A DNA stretch of 64,000 bases from Paraspadella gotoi (lineage: Eukaryota; Chaetognatha): assembly GCA_051294375.1 (NCBI GenBank), contig CM119269.1, positions 4,729,046-4,793,045 of the forward strand. Reading direction: 5' to 3'. Each line of letters opens with the position of its first letter. The first letter of the stretch is position 1. A program made the position numbers and the translations under genes. The notes under the pieces are model-generated. The model had not been told where the DNA came from. It did not search any database and saw only the letters and a program-made list of their open reading frames with translations. Shown here piece after piece: positions 47,844 to 60,050 of this stretch.

Positions 47844-48049
47844 CTTGGGGCAGTGCAGTCTGGGCCTGAACCGCACGTCCAAAGTGCCGCATTCCGTGTA
47901 GGGCAGGGAGTGGCTCCGGTTCCAGTGATCGTGATGGGAGATCTCGCAACCAAGCTGCTTGTCGTGATCCTTGTAGCTTGGCACGAGGTTGAGAACGTTC
48001 ACTGTTCGGTTCTTGTTGGTTCGGGGGTGGCCGAGACGGGGCTCTCCGC
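47844..48049 (-). CDS. Immunoglobulin receptor gene: second half of Ig domain 2
   Basis: A 206-base exon, acceptor TTCCTCCCAG, donor GTGGGT. It enters in phase 1, agreeing with 48945-49144 upstream, and leaves in phase 0. Translation begins GGEPRLGHPRTNKNR, then VNVLNLVPSYKDHDKQLGC, the typical end of a C2-type domain (L.LVPS..D....L.C) as in nephrin- or Sidestep-like receptors. It ends with RFRPRLHCPK, a usual linker into a third Ig domain. An N-glycosylation site (NRT) and another (NRS) are present. No third Ig domain was found in the window, so the gene is incomplete. Confidence 0.8.
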
Positions 48050-48196
48050 CTGGGAGGAATTGGAAGGGGGTTTAATGCAGTGGTGGGCATTTAAAAAGTA
48101 TGTATTTATTGTATTAGTTTAGTCATTTTGGAATGGTAAATAAATATCTTATCAAAAAATGTTTAATCGATACGGAATTGAGTAACGCATTGAGTA

Positions 48197-48199
<3 letters not shown>

Positions 48200-48279
<80 letters not shown>
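48200..48279. repeat. (GA)n microsatellite
   Basis: About 80 bases of pure GA, in the intron between the two Ig exons. Confidence 0.95.
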
Positions 48280-48282
<3 letters not shown>

Positions 48283-48539
48283 GATTAATACGTTTAACGG
48301 CGTTCCTTGACTCTGGTCATTCCATCACACCATCCCTCCGTCGTTCCATGTATCCGTCCGTTAATCCGTTCCCCTTAGCCTCGCTCCGCGCTCCCGTCTT
48401 GATTTATTCTCCCTTTTATTGCGAGACTTTTTTTTTAATCTCAAACCCTACGTACGCGTGCGATTCGTTTTGAAAAAAAAAATTTAAATGCTTTTATCGA
48501 ATCGAGGTGAGACGAGAAGAAGCATAAAATTAATTCATT

Positions 48540-48920
48540 CGTTTAATTATTCTTTCATCTCATTTTTTTTATTTATTTATTCTTTCGTTTAAATAATCAT
48601 ACATTCACGAATGCATTGATTCCTTTACTTATGTCAAAATTTGTTGGCACCTTCCTTCTCTCACTAATCCTCTGGTTCAATCTTCTATTAATTCTCTGAC
48701 TCTGTGCATCATTTATTCTCATTCATATTTTCATTCATTTATACATTTTTTTTTCATTCACTCATTCATTCTCTTATTCAGTGGATCATTTATTCTCATT
48801 CATTTTTTCATTCATTCATACATACTTTTTCATTCGCTCATTAAATTCCTAGTTCATTCAGTCATTCCCTAGTTTATCTTCTAATTCATTCATTCACTAA
48901 ATCCCACATTCTGTCATTCA
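48540..48920 (+). repeat. Degenerate (ATTC)n tract
   Basis: Irregular repetition of CATTCATT and TTATTCTCATTCAT over about 380 bases, within the same intron. Confidence 0.7.
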
Positions 48921-48944
48921 GCCACTCGCCCTATTTGAACTTAC

Positions 48945-49144
48945 CCAGTATCCACGTGATCTTGGGCCTCTCCTCACGCGACGACGAATAAACGACGCAG
49001 CTGAAGGAAGTCGGTTTCTCTTCCTCCAACGTCGTCGTCGTCAAGACGCAACTGGGACGCGTCAACACGACGAGCGTCACCATGAGGGCGTTGCCGCATT
49101 TGTAGGAGCCGCCGTCTCCGAGGCGGACGTTGTGAAGGGTCAGC
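48945..49144 (-). CDS. Immunoglobulin receptor gene: end of Ig domain 1 and start of domain 2
   Basis: A 200-base exon, acceptor CGCCTCCTTCAG, donor GTAAGT. It enters in phase 2 and leaves in phase 1. Translation begins LTLHNVRLGDGGSYKC, the classic D.G.Y.C end of a V-type domain, then GNALMVTLVVLTRPSC as the linker, then SFSCVVYSSSREERPKITW, the first cysteine and tryptophan of a second domain. It joins exactly to 39991-40156 upstream and 47844-48049 downstream by phase and by domain logic. This exon and the next one are in proper order for the minus strand, whereas the first two exons of the gene are not. Confidence 0.85.
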
Positions 49145-52100
49145 CTGAAGGAGGCGAGAAAAGGTGGGCGTGGCGAGGGGTAAAACTTGAAAGAGTTTTC
49201 GACGGAGGAGTTAAGAAATACTACGGTTAAAGAATAATATGTTTTTTACACTCGAAAGCAAAATCATTATTTAAAATGATTTTTAATGCGAGGTTTTTTT
49301 GTTTTTAATTTTTCTTTCTTTAATCAATCAATGATTTAACGAGAATGAGAATACTAATTCTAAATTTTTTTTTTCTAAACGAAACCAAAAGAAAAAGAAA
49401 TCTCTCCGGTTACTAAGTACGTTTAACTAAAAACTAACCATATTAAAGCGATATTAAACTAAAGACGATCTCTTTTTATTTCGTTGTTGCTCGTTAGGAT
49501 CGTCGTTGTCGTCGTCGTCTTCTTTGTCGTCGGTAACGTCCTCACGTTTCCGTATTTTAATCTCACGCTATTTTCGCCGACTGATGATCGCAATTCCGGT
49601 TCACCCTAACGTCTCTCTCTCTCTTGAATTGATGACTAAGAATGTGAGGTAACGATCCAACTTGATAGAACCCAAAATCTAAACCTAATGGAAGTAACAA
49701 TTCGATTAAATTCAAAAAACCTGGCATGATTAAGTCACAAAAGCAATAAAAAAGTTTTTGCATAGATAGGCAAGAATTGACTGAAATTAAGCGTCAAAGG
49801 TAGTACAAAAAAAGGCTTCTCAAATATGGCTAATTCCCTAAATACGAGTCTTCGCGATCTAGAAAGCTGTTCTTTTGTTAATGAAATTTTTCAGTGAAGA
49901 CACCTGGATTTTTTCCTTTTTGGTTTTTTTTCAAACTGTTGTAAAACAAAAACTAATTTTTCTATTAAAAAAGCTTTTAAAATTTGTGATTAAAAGCGCG
50001 TTTTTGAAATTAAAGTGTCTGTTTTACTCGAAAATGAAACTTAATCGGTTTTTTCTTTTGAGCGTAAATTATATCATGTCGGCCAAACTTTAAAATGTTT
50101 TCTTAATACCATCATAATTCAGCTTAATATTTGTTTTGTTAAATTAATACTTACATACTGCATATTTCCTTTAACATTGGACACTAGTTCTTTTGTTTAA
50201 ATATAATTGTAAAGTATATAAATATAATATATATATAATATAAGATAAGAGAGATATTGGACTTTCGTCTCGTCGTCTCTCAAATACTCTCGCGAATTCG
50301 ATTCGGGATCCGTCTTCACGTTCCCGTATTGGTCTTCCAATGATGTTATTCTGTGATTAATTGTAAGCAGTCCGTGTTTTTATACGTGATTTATTATGAA
50401 TAGGTTATGGCAGGTCGAAGGGCAAGGAGCAACTTGGACATATCTCTATCTCTCTCTCCTCAAGACGCCGGAACTGATAAGAAGCTGTTAAAAACTTTAC
50501 GTCAGCCCATGATCCGGTCTTCAAGCTTCACGGTTTACTTCCTACGGACATCTTCTCCTCTCCGCTAGGTCGAGAAGGGGTTCTTTCAATAATATTCAAT
50601 TACTCGAAAAGGGGAAAAAATACACAAATGTCCTTAACACAAAGATTTGCTACTCATCGAATTTTAACTCATTATGAATTCATATAATTAATGAAATTGG
50701 TAACAAAGTCTGCTCACCAATATAAAAATTATCCATTCATTTAATAAATAAGCTATCTTGGCCCCTGACTTTCGGACAGTCGCTTTGGTGGGTTTAAAAG
50801 GCCTCCATCACTGCTTCACAAGAAAATAATGACATAGCCAGGTCCCTGGCAAAGGTTTCAATCCAAAGACTCCCCTCCTCTCACAGTCTCGTTTAATTCA
50901 CTGCCGCAGAGTATGCTGGCTTCCTATCAACTGAAAGGTGGTTTAATATTTCAAAGAATGGTTTCATTGTACGAAAGTACCACTACGCTAATATTAATTA
51001 TAATAATCATTATTTACAAAATTCTATACTAGATTCGTTTGAATTTAGAATAAACGAAAGGTTTAATTATGTCGAGTATTCAGACGAGAGAACGGCGGAT
51101 TCGATCTGCGAACGCAAAGAATTTTCCTTTTCTCTTCTTGGCCCAAAGGAAAATCGTCCGTCCCAAGTCCTGCTTGTCAACGTTCCAATAGGGCGGGTGG
51201 TGGTCTCAAAATCTCTCTCTTCTCTCTCTCTCTCTCGTCTCCTCTCCGTCTCCTCGGCAACTTGCATAACTAGCTCTACATCTTCTCTTCTCTTCTCTCT
51301 CTCGTCTATCTCTCTCAGTCTCCTCTGCTCTCATACATCCTCCTTGCCTGCGGACCCTAATGGAACGAGGAGACCGGTTGGAGAGAGTGAGTCGGGTGTC
51401 GCTCGTCGTTAGTCAACGTCGCGTGCACTCCAGTGGAATCGGGTGTCGTCTCCAGAGAAAAGAAAAAAAAAAGGGAAATGTTAAAGAAATGAAAGAAAAG
51501 AGAACAAATTAAGGAAAATGGGAAGGAAGATAGAGGAAAGAAGGCGGAAAAAGTGAAGAGAAGCGAGAGAAAAGGAGAAAAATCAAGGGAGGAGATAAAG
51601 ATGGCGGGCTCTCCGGTGTTTGTGGGCGGCTGTTCCTTAGAGGAAATCTGAAATTTAAATAAATGCAAAAAATAAAGCTGAATTTATATGAATGTTTTGG
51701 AAGGCGGCCAAACAAGAGCATTTTTTTTTTGAAAACAAAAAAAAAATTAATGAGAGTGGCAATTATTGCGCCAAAGGATTAGCTGACGACTCGGTTGATA
51801 AACGATTGTGGTGTTTGAACCGATCAACTTACGCGAGTCGAAATTTTTTAAAGATAGAGAGAGAAAAAAAAAGGAGCATCGGAATTCCTTGCCCAAAGTT
51901 CGCAACTCGAATAAAGATATTAGCGACGAAATTTTCAAGGATTATTGTCTTCGGGAATTTTCGTCGTCCTTGGAGTTTTCGGTCTCTTCCTTCGCAGCGA
52001 CCTCATTCCAAAGGCGAAATCCTTTGTTCCCTCGGATTTTTTCTTAGCCACTTACTTTCTGCCCTTCTTTTTTTTCTTTTTTATTTTTTTATCTCTAAAT

Positions 52101-52246
52101 TTTTTTTTGCTTCTCTCAGCTTTTTGAATGAAAATAGAGAGGGGAACAAAAAAGGCAAAGAAAGTCATGGAGCTTCGTGAGAAGTCAACATGAAACGGCA
52201 GTGGACATCGCCTTTGAATATGAATCAACTGGTTAAAATATTCACT

Positions 52247-52327
<81 letters not shown>

Positions 52328-53334
52328 GAGAGATAATAGCAACCAATTTGTAAGTGAGCCTGCCTCCTTACTTGTGAAAAACAAAGTTTTTCATTGAAAA
52401 TCATTTAATTTTCCCGATTTCTTAAAAGAAATGCAAAATGCAAAATTTTCGTTAATGCACCACGTTGGCTTCGTTTAAAAAACGCATTTGGCGGATGCGG
52501 ACTGCATTCGGATGCTGGTGGCAACACGACCTTACTGCATACCCGCAATACGATGCCAACAACTTTAAATATTGGATAAAAAATGCTTACTTCGACGGGA
52601 AAAAGATGAAAAAACTATAAAAAATTCTTCGCGTGGAAAAATGGGAAAAAACAAAAGAAGAAAAATGATAAAATTGTGAAGCTGTAGACTGTGCGGAGTG
52701 AATAGTTTTCACACAGCGACAAAAAAACGTAAAGAAAAAAAAACGCGAACGTGGAAAGCGAAGAGTTTTTTTTTTACTTTTTTGTGGGATTTTTCTCTTA
52801 TCTTGTCATTACCTTGTATTGTAAACTCCGGGTATTTGCTGTAAGAGTAGAAAGGGTCGTTTGTTTACATCTTGTTGTCTGCGTCTGAATGTGAAGAAAC
52901 GAGAGCGCGAACGAAGACGACGACGAAAGAGACGAATAAATGACGAAGGCGAACGACGAACGAGACGATATAATGACGAAAACGACGAACGACGTCGTCG
53001 AGGAGAAAAAAGGAGGTGGACGCCAGGGAGGGAAGAAGAAAAATAAAAAAATAGGGAAATTGTGACTTTTGACTTTGAAAGGGAAACAAATAATAGGTGG
53101 ATGTTAAAAAAAGAAAGAAAGAAAGAAACGAAAGAAAAAGTCGAAAGTACGAGTATCGTTAAAATAGAAAGTAATCAGAGAGAGAAATATGTTTAACAGG
53201 TTAAGCAGCATTGTAAAGCAAGCTTCTCTTTAAAATCGTAAAATGAAGTTTACTTGGATCAGAAAATTTTCCCAAAGAAAATTCTCGGGTCGTGATATCA
53301 CTCTCCTATTTCATTCTTTTCACATGCGCCATAG
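49145..53334. other. Non-coding stretch
   Basis: AT-rich sequence, (GTC)n at 49500-49525, a TA-rich tract at 50215-50245, CT-rich tracts at 51205-51330, (GA)n at 52249-52333 and a GACGA-rich purine tract at 52905-53000. I found no believable exon. The frame at 51067-51267 (minus) is low complexity. Confidence 0.5.
52249..52333. repeat. (GA)n microsatellite
   Basis: About 85 bases of GA with two small interruptions. Confidence 0.95.
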
Positions 53335-53543
53335 TTAAAAGATGCATCTCACAACGTCATTATAGTCTGGAAAGGAACCGTCATCATTCCAGCGGCGTCC
53401 GCTGCCACCCTCCCTAAGTCCCCCCACTACGGCCGCCCCCAATTCCGCCTCTCGCACAGAAACACGTTTGAAGTCAATATCGTCGGTTCCTCGGGACTTC
53501 ATCGGCCGAAAGCGGAAGATGGAAATCTGAGCAAAGATAAATC
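53335..53543 (-). CDS. Doubtful terminal exon, unrecognised
   Basis: Minus strand: an acceptor TCCATTTCAG, then about 69 codons open to a TAA (53335-53337). Translation includes FIFAQISIFRFRPMKSRGTD and ends FPDYNDVVRCIF. Composition is mixed, unlike the low-complexity frames nearby, and the length and position would suit a cytoplasmic end of the receptor gene in the order seen for its other exons. There is no homology I can name and no poly(A) signal close by, so this stays weak. Confidence 0.2.
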
Positions 53544-54429
53544 CTGAAATGGACGATGGAGAAGGGATAAGTAAACTAGGAAGAAGCAAGGGAAGGAGAG
53601 AACAAGAACGAAGAAGTTAATGGGAAGACACAAAAACCGAAAGAAAAATGGGAGGATAAAACGACGAATGAAAAAATAAGTTATTTCATCTATTTAGAAA
53701 AAAAAAAAGACCTTTCAGGGGTTGAAAAGCCGGGAAAGATAAAATGGGGAAAAGATTATGGTTTGAAGAAAATTTATTTTGGAAAGAGAAAGAGAGAAGG
53801 AAAAAAAAATTGTTATCAAGTCTCCCGGAAACGATAATCTTGGGGTATTTTTGTTCGTATCTGCCTTTGAAAATATCTTGTACTCTTTAAATCCTCAAAT
53901 TAGTGGGAATATTTTTGAGCCAACGAACATGAATTTCCCGAGAACCCGGCTTCCATTACACTGTTGCCAACTCCATGACTCCTTGTATTGTCAATTTTTG
54001 ATGGAACGGGATGCGGTCCCTTAAGCAGGGACCGTTCCGCCTATGTTCGCACCAACTCATCACTTCTCATCGAACTCTGTTCTCCATCCCTTCCACTTTC
54101 TGCGATTCTTAAAAACCCCGGACGGCGCCAACGCACCCGCCTGAAAAGCATTTTGCCTTCCTCTTCAGCGAGGAAAGCGAAAACGCATATATTTTTCTGC
54201 ATTTTCTTTCCCGCCCCCTTTTCGATGCCTTCTCCAGATCAGTTTTCCAGCTAGATCTTTTTCCATCTTCGCTGCCGGGCACCAATGCCCGCGTCTTCTC
54301 CCGCAGCTCCATCCCTCTTCCATGCTTGCCATCGATCTTCCTCCAGCGCATGCCTTTTTACTGCGGACGAACCGGAGCATAACTTCAAGCCCGACCCGGA
54401 ATGCACCTGGGAACGTTTATAGGCTTCCT
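53544..54429. other. Non-coding stretch with one hairpin
   Basis: No exon recognised. At 54003-54038 there is a hairpin: GGAACGG, bulge GATGC, GGTCCCT, loop TAAGC, AGGGACCGTTCC. Its meaning is unknown. Confidence 0.4.
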
Positions 54430-54655
54430 GGTCCGGGCTCCAGCGGGTCTCCAGCGGCTCCGGCAGCGGGTCCAACGGGCTCCAAGCGGCTACACGGTCC
54501 AAGGCAGGCTCACAGCCGCTCGCAGCGCTCCAAACGCGCTCCAGCTGCTCAACGCTCCCACGGCTCCAACGGCTCCAGCGGCTCCAGCGCTCCCAGCGGG
54601 CCTCGACAGCGGCTCCCAGGCGGCTCGCAGCGGCTCGCCAACGGCTCCCCGGACT
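54430..54655 (+). repeat. GGCTCCAGC-type minisatellite
   Basis: About 225 bases built from imperfect 9-base units GGCTCCAGC/GGCTCCAAC/CGGCTCGCA. One plus-strand frame reads as Gly/Ser/Ala/Pro-rich, but the unit phase shifts, and no exon borders are visible. Confidence 0.65.
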
Positions 54656-57500
54656 TTTCTCTCGCTGCCGCCTTTTTCCTTTTCAACCTCTTATGTCAAA
54701 ACTTGTTGTTCCCTGTCGATCTTTCATCGCTGACACAGCCCGAGTAACTGACAGCGGTTTGCCGACAACCTAGCTTTTAGTCGTTCTGCCTTGACTCTAG
54801 ACGCTTTTTAGTGCTCCTGCCTTGACTCGTAGACGCCGAGGTTTGATGAAACGCGAAAGACGGGTGTTTTGAAACTTTTTTTTGTAAATTCAGCATCAAT
54901 CTTTATTTCCACGAGAATTAATTGTAACGAGGCTCCAACCCTATATCGAGCCAATATTGGATCGAGAACTTCTCTAATCCATCTAAATCTCCGCAAGCTT
55001 TTGGTTCTTATCCACTCGGCATTTCGCATCTCCCCTATGCCTCTCGGCACCGGTATCGGGCTATGTAACCCGCTGTTGATCCCCTTTAACATTAAATCCG
55101 CCCCCACTCATACGCGCTCAGGGAGCTCGAATGCGTTTTGTCGTCCCCCACCATCTTTCCGTGACGCTAGCCACTACCAGCTCCTCTGAAACCTTACGTC
55201 GCCCTCGTCGACCGGGCGTCTCCGGCGGTCTCGTTGTATTCTTCTGCCCTCCGAGCTACACATAGCCATCTGCATCCATTTGAGCTCGCGTCGCATGAAA
55301 CTAAATATTGTTTTTTCGCATCCATATTTTTTTTTCTTTGTTCAAGTCCATTCCCCCTCGGTCTGTGATAGGAAAAAAAAAAACTGATTACTCAGTAACG
55401 GTTCACCGCTTAAAGCAGACAAAAAAATAGTTTTTCTCGTGCTTTACTTTTTCTACCACCAAAAAAAAGAAATTTTTTTTTTTTAAATGAAAGTTGCTGC
55501 GGTTCGGTTTTTTCAAAGAGAGTCTATGTGCTACTACACTTGTGTAAGAGAGTGACGTATCCTAACAAGATTCATTACCGCATAACTTACTAAAGTTTAA
55601 AAAAAACTTGAAGAAAAAGAATTATTTGCGATCCGTCACCTCGGGGGAGCCCTGCACAGCTTCGACTTGTCGCTTCGCAACACATATTACCGACTCTTTC
55701 TATTTGTGTCTTTTTTTTTCCTTCGTTCAATCTCTTTCACTTTTTTCACACACTATAGTGCTTAGCCGGTCCACTTGTAGGCTTGCGTCAGCCGTTTCAT
55801 TGGTCTGCGGCTATCCACCTGCTTCTCGCGCGTTGAAGTGTCCATCCGCGACCTCCGCCGATGCATCACCCCCTGTTTCCTTTCCCCCCTCCTCCTCTAC
55901 CTCCCATCCATCGTCGGTCCCCCCATCTGCGCTTAATCCTCCTTCTAATTCGCGGCGTAATTTATGGAGAAAAATGATGTTTTCAGCATCGTCCGTGGGA
56001 CGAGGGCGCAGTGTCTTGCGTCGGGGAAAGGATTAAGAAGTGAAAAAAGAAATTAAATTGGAAGCCATTCAAATCTTTAGAATAAACGGAGGATTACAAC
56101 AGAAATTGATAACTAGACTCCGACTCATTGAAAGTCCTAAAAGTCGCAACGTTGTAGAGTAGATATTGCGAGAAGGCAGTTTACTATCGTTCGGGATCTA
56201 AATTAATTGGTCGGCGTAAATCGGTAGTCTGATCGCGTTTCCCATGAGAAACCGATTTCGATTTTTTTTACGAAAAGTCTTTTCACTTTAAGGAGGAATC
56301 CGAAAATTAATGGATCCTAAATTCGAGATTAAGGGGAAAAGTCGAAGGAGAAATCACTTTATTATTTGCACATCGTCGAAATTTTTATCACTATGGATTG
56401 TGGTTGTTCTTCAATTTCGGGCAAATTGACCGTTTAGAAAAAGTGGATATGGCAGTTGGGTTACATATAAGGCAGCGTTCGAACCTGGCGAGGAGCCGAC
56501 TCCAGTTTTTAACCGTATGATCTTACCGGTATAGCCACGTCCGAAGGAAATTGTCTAAGCCTGGGCGGTATATTCTCATTTGTTTCAACCTGATTTATTG
56601 TTTTATTCCGATGGAGCATAGACCACATTGTAAGGTATGATTCATGGAGGTGGTAGAGTCCGTCCGAGTCGTGACGTCGTCGTTCGTACTTCGTAGTTGT
56701 CGTCGTCGTTCATCTACAAGTCATCCCCGTCGTCCGTCGTCTCACCTAGTGTCACGTGAGATCTGACTCTGGACGGCGATAAATCGAAACTCGTCTGGGC
56801 GAATTTTCCTTCCGATCGTCAGTCGTCGGTCCTCCGTTCGTCGTCCGTCGTCGTCGTCCGTACCGTCGTCCTCGTTCGTCGTCGATCGTTTCTTATTCGC
56901 TCTCTTCATTTCTTCCGCCTCGTCTTGCTTCCGCCACAAATTTAATTTATCTTCTTTCTTGTTTTTCGGGCGGCGCCGAATGCGCGAAGGAAACGGCGGC
57001 CGAAACTCCGCGCACGCCGAGTTGTTACGAAGCATCTCGGCTGCGCAGCCTTCGAAGGACGAAGCCCGAACATTCAGCGAAGAGGCGGCGGCGGAAACGC
57101 TCTCGTTCCGGCGGCGCGCGCGAAGTTACAAAAGGCTCGTGAGCGCGATTTTACGGTTTTCATGCTTCTGGGACCGTTGTTGGTCCCGTTTGATGGGAAC
57201 CAGACATTGGAGGGAGAAAAACCGTGAAGGGGAGCCAGGGTGGGTGGGTCGTTATGTCGCTATATGAGATGAGACAGAGATCGGCGCCAGGCTTCAGGCA
57301 TCGACGCCGGGATGCAGACGTTCGCGGATGTTTATGGGAAATGGAGCTTTGATTGATCTCGGAATTTGAGACACGGTTGAGAGGGTGGACGAGAATGTTC
57401 TTTTCTACGCCTTGGGCATCTTCGCCATGGGTTCTATGAGGATCGATTACTGACTGTTATTGGTGCTTCGTTGTTTAGTCAGCGCGGCATTGAGCTTGGG
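54656..57500. other. Mostly featureless stretch
   Basis: A tRNA-like pol III motif lies at 56471-56540 (separate entry). (GTC)-rich sequence occurs at 56680-56890. A 97-codon minus-strand frame over 56742-57035 contains (GAC)n and charged residues; I do not consider it supported. Confidence 0.4.
56471..56540 (-). ncRNA. tRNA-like pol III promoter pair
   Basis: Minus strand has TGGCTATACCGG (box A pattern TRGYNNANNNGG) and 41 bases on GGTTCGAAC (box B). Arms do not fold into a proper tRNA (acceptor and T stem mismatched), so it is a tRNA-derived SINE head or tRNA remnant rather than a working tRNA gene. Confidence 0.3.
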
Positions 57501-57775
57501 ACTGGAGGGGAGTGCGGGACGGGGTGAGTTGGGGGAGGGGGAGGGGGGGAGGGAGGGGAGGAGGGGAGGGAGGGAGAGGGTGGAGAAGAGGTGGGAGGGG
57601 AGGGGGAGTCGGTCTGGTGTTTTTTGTGTGTGTTGTTTCTTGGGGGGAGTGTGTTTATGGGGGGTGGTGTGTTGGGGTGTGTTGTTGTTTAATTTTGTAT
57701 ATATGTTTTGGGTGGGGGTTGTTGGGTTGGTTGGTGGTTTATGCGGTTGTTTTTTCTGTTATTTGATACCGCTAT
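57501..57775 (+). other. Extreme G-rich and GT-rich strand bias
   Basis: First about 100 bases of nearly only G and A with many G3-G7 runs, then about 160 bases of mostly G and T. Several G-quadruplex patterns (four runs of GGG within 30 bases). Open frames here are Gly/Val/Cys artefacts. Confidence 0.7.
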
Positions 57776-59543
57776 GGCTTTGTTGTAGGACGTGAGGGCG
57801 TGGTTAAACTGATCGCATCTGCTTTCTATCGAGGGTTTCTCGGTGTATCTCGCCCGACGCTTCCCGTGTCGCGACGCCGATGTCCTTCATGTCTTACCCA
57901 GTGGATTGCTTTTCTTATTATCGTTGGCTTTTGTTTGCAGGTTGCACTCCTTCTCTCTCTCTTCTTCTTCTCTTTTCTACTCTCTCTCTTTTCCTCTCTC
58001 TGTCCTTGCTCGTGCGTTTCTTGCACACGTAATTTCTGTTTTTGCCTTCCCTTCCACCGCCTCTTATTCCTGGTCAGCTATCTTTCCTCGTTTATTCACT
58101 CTTCTTAGTCCTTTCGACGGTTCTTTTTTGTCGCCTCCGTCTACTTTGCCCTCCTCCCCCTGTCATTCCTTGCCGCTTTCCCGGATGCCGCTTAGGGTTC
58201 TCCTTGCAATATGCGGCTTGATTCGTTCCGGTCTGTTATGGTTCTGCTGCCCGTGCTCAGGTCGGGTTTTTTGCCCAGCGCATGCAGGACTGCGACGACA
58301 GATGCGCGAGCGAGGGAGAGAGAAGGGCAGCAGGCGAGGAGGAGGGGCGCAAGAGAGAGGACGACGGGAGAAGGTGGGGAATGAAATTGCGCGCTTCTGT
58401 TCTTATTCCCGTAACTTATTCAGCTGGCCGCTGGGATCTCTCTCTCTTCTCTCTCTCTCTCTCCCTCTCCTCTCTTCTCTCTCCTCTCTCTTCTCTTCTC
58501 TCCTCTCTCTTCACACTCCCTTCTGCGGTTCGACTCCACGACTCCTTACCGATGCGAGGCTCTTAATTTCCGTCCTATTTCCTTGACGACTTTTGTCTCA
58601 TCATTTCATCTGATTATTTCACTCCCCTCCACTAGGCAGTCTGTGGGCACCGCTTGCAGGGATCCGAGTGACATTTTGCACCAGTGACACCGTGAACCGG
58701 CTGGCCGCGTGGACGAGCTGAGAGCTTTAGCGCGATTCCCCCGATCCTAGTTTTCTGTTTGGCATCCTTCTACTTCACTTCCCGACCCATTTGGGCCACT
58801 GTAACGTAAGTCTCCATTGCTGAAGAGGCCATTATTGCCCCATTTTTTACGCCACTGACGGGCTCGATAGCACCTCTTTCACTTTTTCTTCTTCAGTGAA
58901 TCTGCTATCCTGGTTTGCATTTCGTTTTCACTTCTGCTTCCAGAGCGACATGGCGTTCGTTCTCGCGGTCATTTCGATTCGGCCATTTTGTTTTATCTAG
59001 CTCCGCCACCGTGGACGATTTTCCCGTCGTTTCGTCGCCTGCTACGTTTTGTTGGGATTTTCGCTCTTTTCCCTCCTGGCCCTCGGGGGATTGGTTCGTC
59101 TCCTCGGCCGACTTTGCCCTCTCGAGGCGCGAAGGATTCTTTTTTTTTTTTCTTGGGGTGCTTTCCGGTCGACCAGTTTATCCGCGCCCGTCGGCGAGAG
59201 AGAGAGAATGGGAAGTGGGCAAAGAAAAAAAAAGAAAAAACGGGTTTTTTGTTTTGAATTCTTTTTTGTCGTGAGGGAAAAAAAATGTGAGTTAGGAGAA
59301 TTTTTTTGGAAGGACAGGATTTATATAAAAAAGAAGGAGAAAGTAGTGCATAAACAGACTATAATTATAGTAAAACAATTAGGAATACTAGCAGCCGCTG
59401 GGGGAAAACATGGACAATTTGACGAATCAAAAATGAATAAAAGTAAATAGAGGGGAATCCATTTTTTCTATCGGAATTTCTCGTCCGTCCTTTTGTTTTC
59501 AAGTAGATCGGTTTATGAAGAATTCTTCCAGGACTCAACGAGG
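57776..59543. other. Pyrimidine-rich non-coding stretch
   Basis: CT-rich tracts (57950-58000, 58435-58510). A 247-codon plus-strand frame (57843-58586) is Leu/Ser low complexity with no domain. No exon accepted. Confidence 0.45.
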
Positions 59544-59568
59544 NNNNNNNNNNNNNNNNNNNNNNNNN
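59544..59568. other. Assembly gap, 25 N
   Basis: Placeholder gap before an (AAAAAG)n tract. Confidence 0.95.
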
Positions 59569-60050
59569 AAAGAAAAAGAAAAAGAAAAAGAAAAGAAAAA
59601 GAAAAGAAGTTAAGTTTTGGTCACAGAAAAATGGAACCATAGATTCGAGTCAAGAGGGCGCACGGTGGGATAGAGGNNNNNNNNNNNNNNNNNNNNNNNN
59701 NNNNNNNNNNNNNNNNNNNNNNNNNNNNNNNNNNNNNNNNNNNNNNNNNNNNNNNNNNNNNNNNNNNNNNNNNNNNNNNNNNNNNNNNNNNNNNNNNNNN
59801 NNNNNNNNNNNNNNNNNNNNNNNNNNNNNNNNNNNNNNNNNNNNNNNNNNNNNNNNNNNNNNNNNNNNNNNNNNNNNNNNNNNNNNNNNNNNNNNNNNNN
59901 NNNNNNNNNNNNNNNNNNNNNNNNNNNNNNNNNNNNNNNNNNAAGAAAGAAAGAAAGAAAGAAGAAAAGAAAAGAAAAGAAAGTACTAAAGCGACAGGAA
60001 AAGAAGACGGGGCTCGCGACGTAATCAGGTTTAAGTATTGTCGGGTTACC
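59569..60050 (+). repeat. Left pair of inverted duplicates (X and Y)
   Basis: X, 59569-59676, is an AAAGA tract followed by TAGATTCGAGTCAAGAGGG and CGCACGGTGGGATAG. Y, 59943-60050, is (AAAG)n followed by TACTAAAGCGACAGGA and GTTTAAGTATTGTCGG. A 266-base gap (59677-59942) lies between. Both return in reverse complement at 60547-60660 and 60862-60975. Confidence 0.65.
59677..59942. other. Assembly gap, 266 N
   Basis: Gap between X and the (AAAG)n of Y. Confidence 0.95.

Noticed and set aside
56742-57035. 97-codon minus-strand frame starting MLRNNSACAEF
   Set aside because: Charged, contains (GAC)n, lies in a GTC-rich tract; no homologue recognised and no gene context.
57843-58586. 247-codon plus-strand open frame
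   Set aside because: Leu/Ser/Phe-rich translation of CT-rich sequence; no domain and no splice or promoter context.
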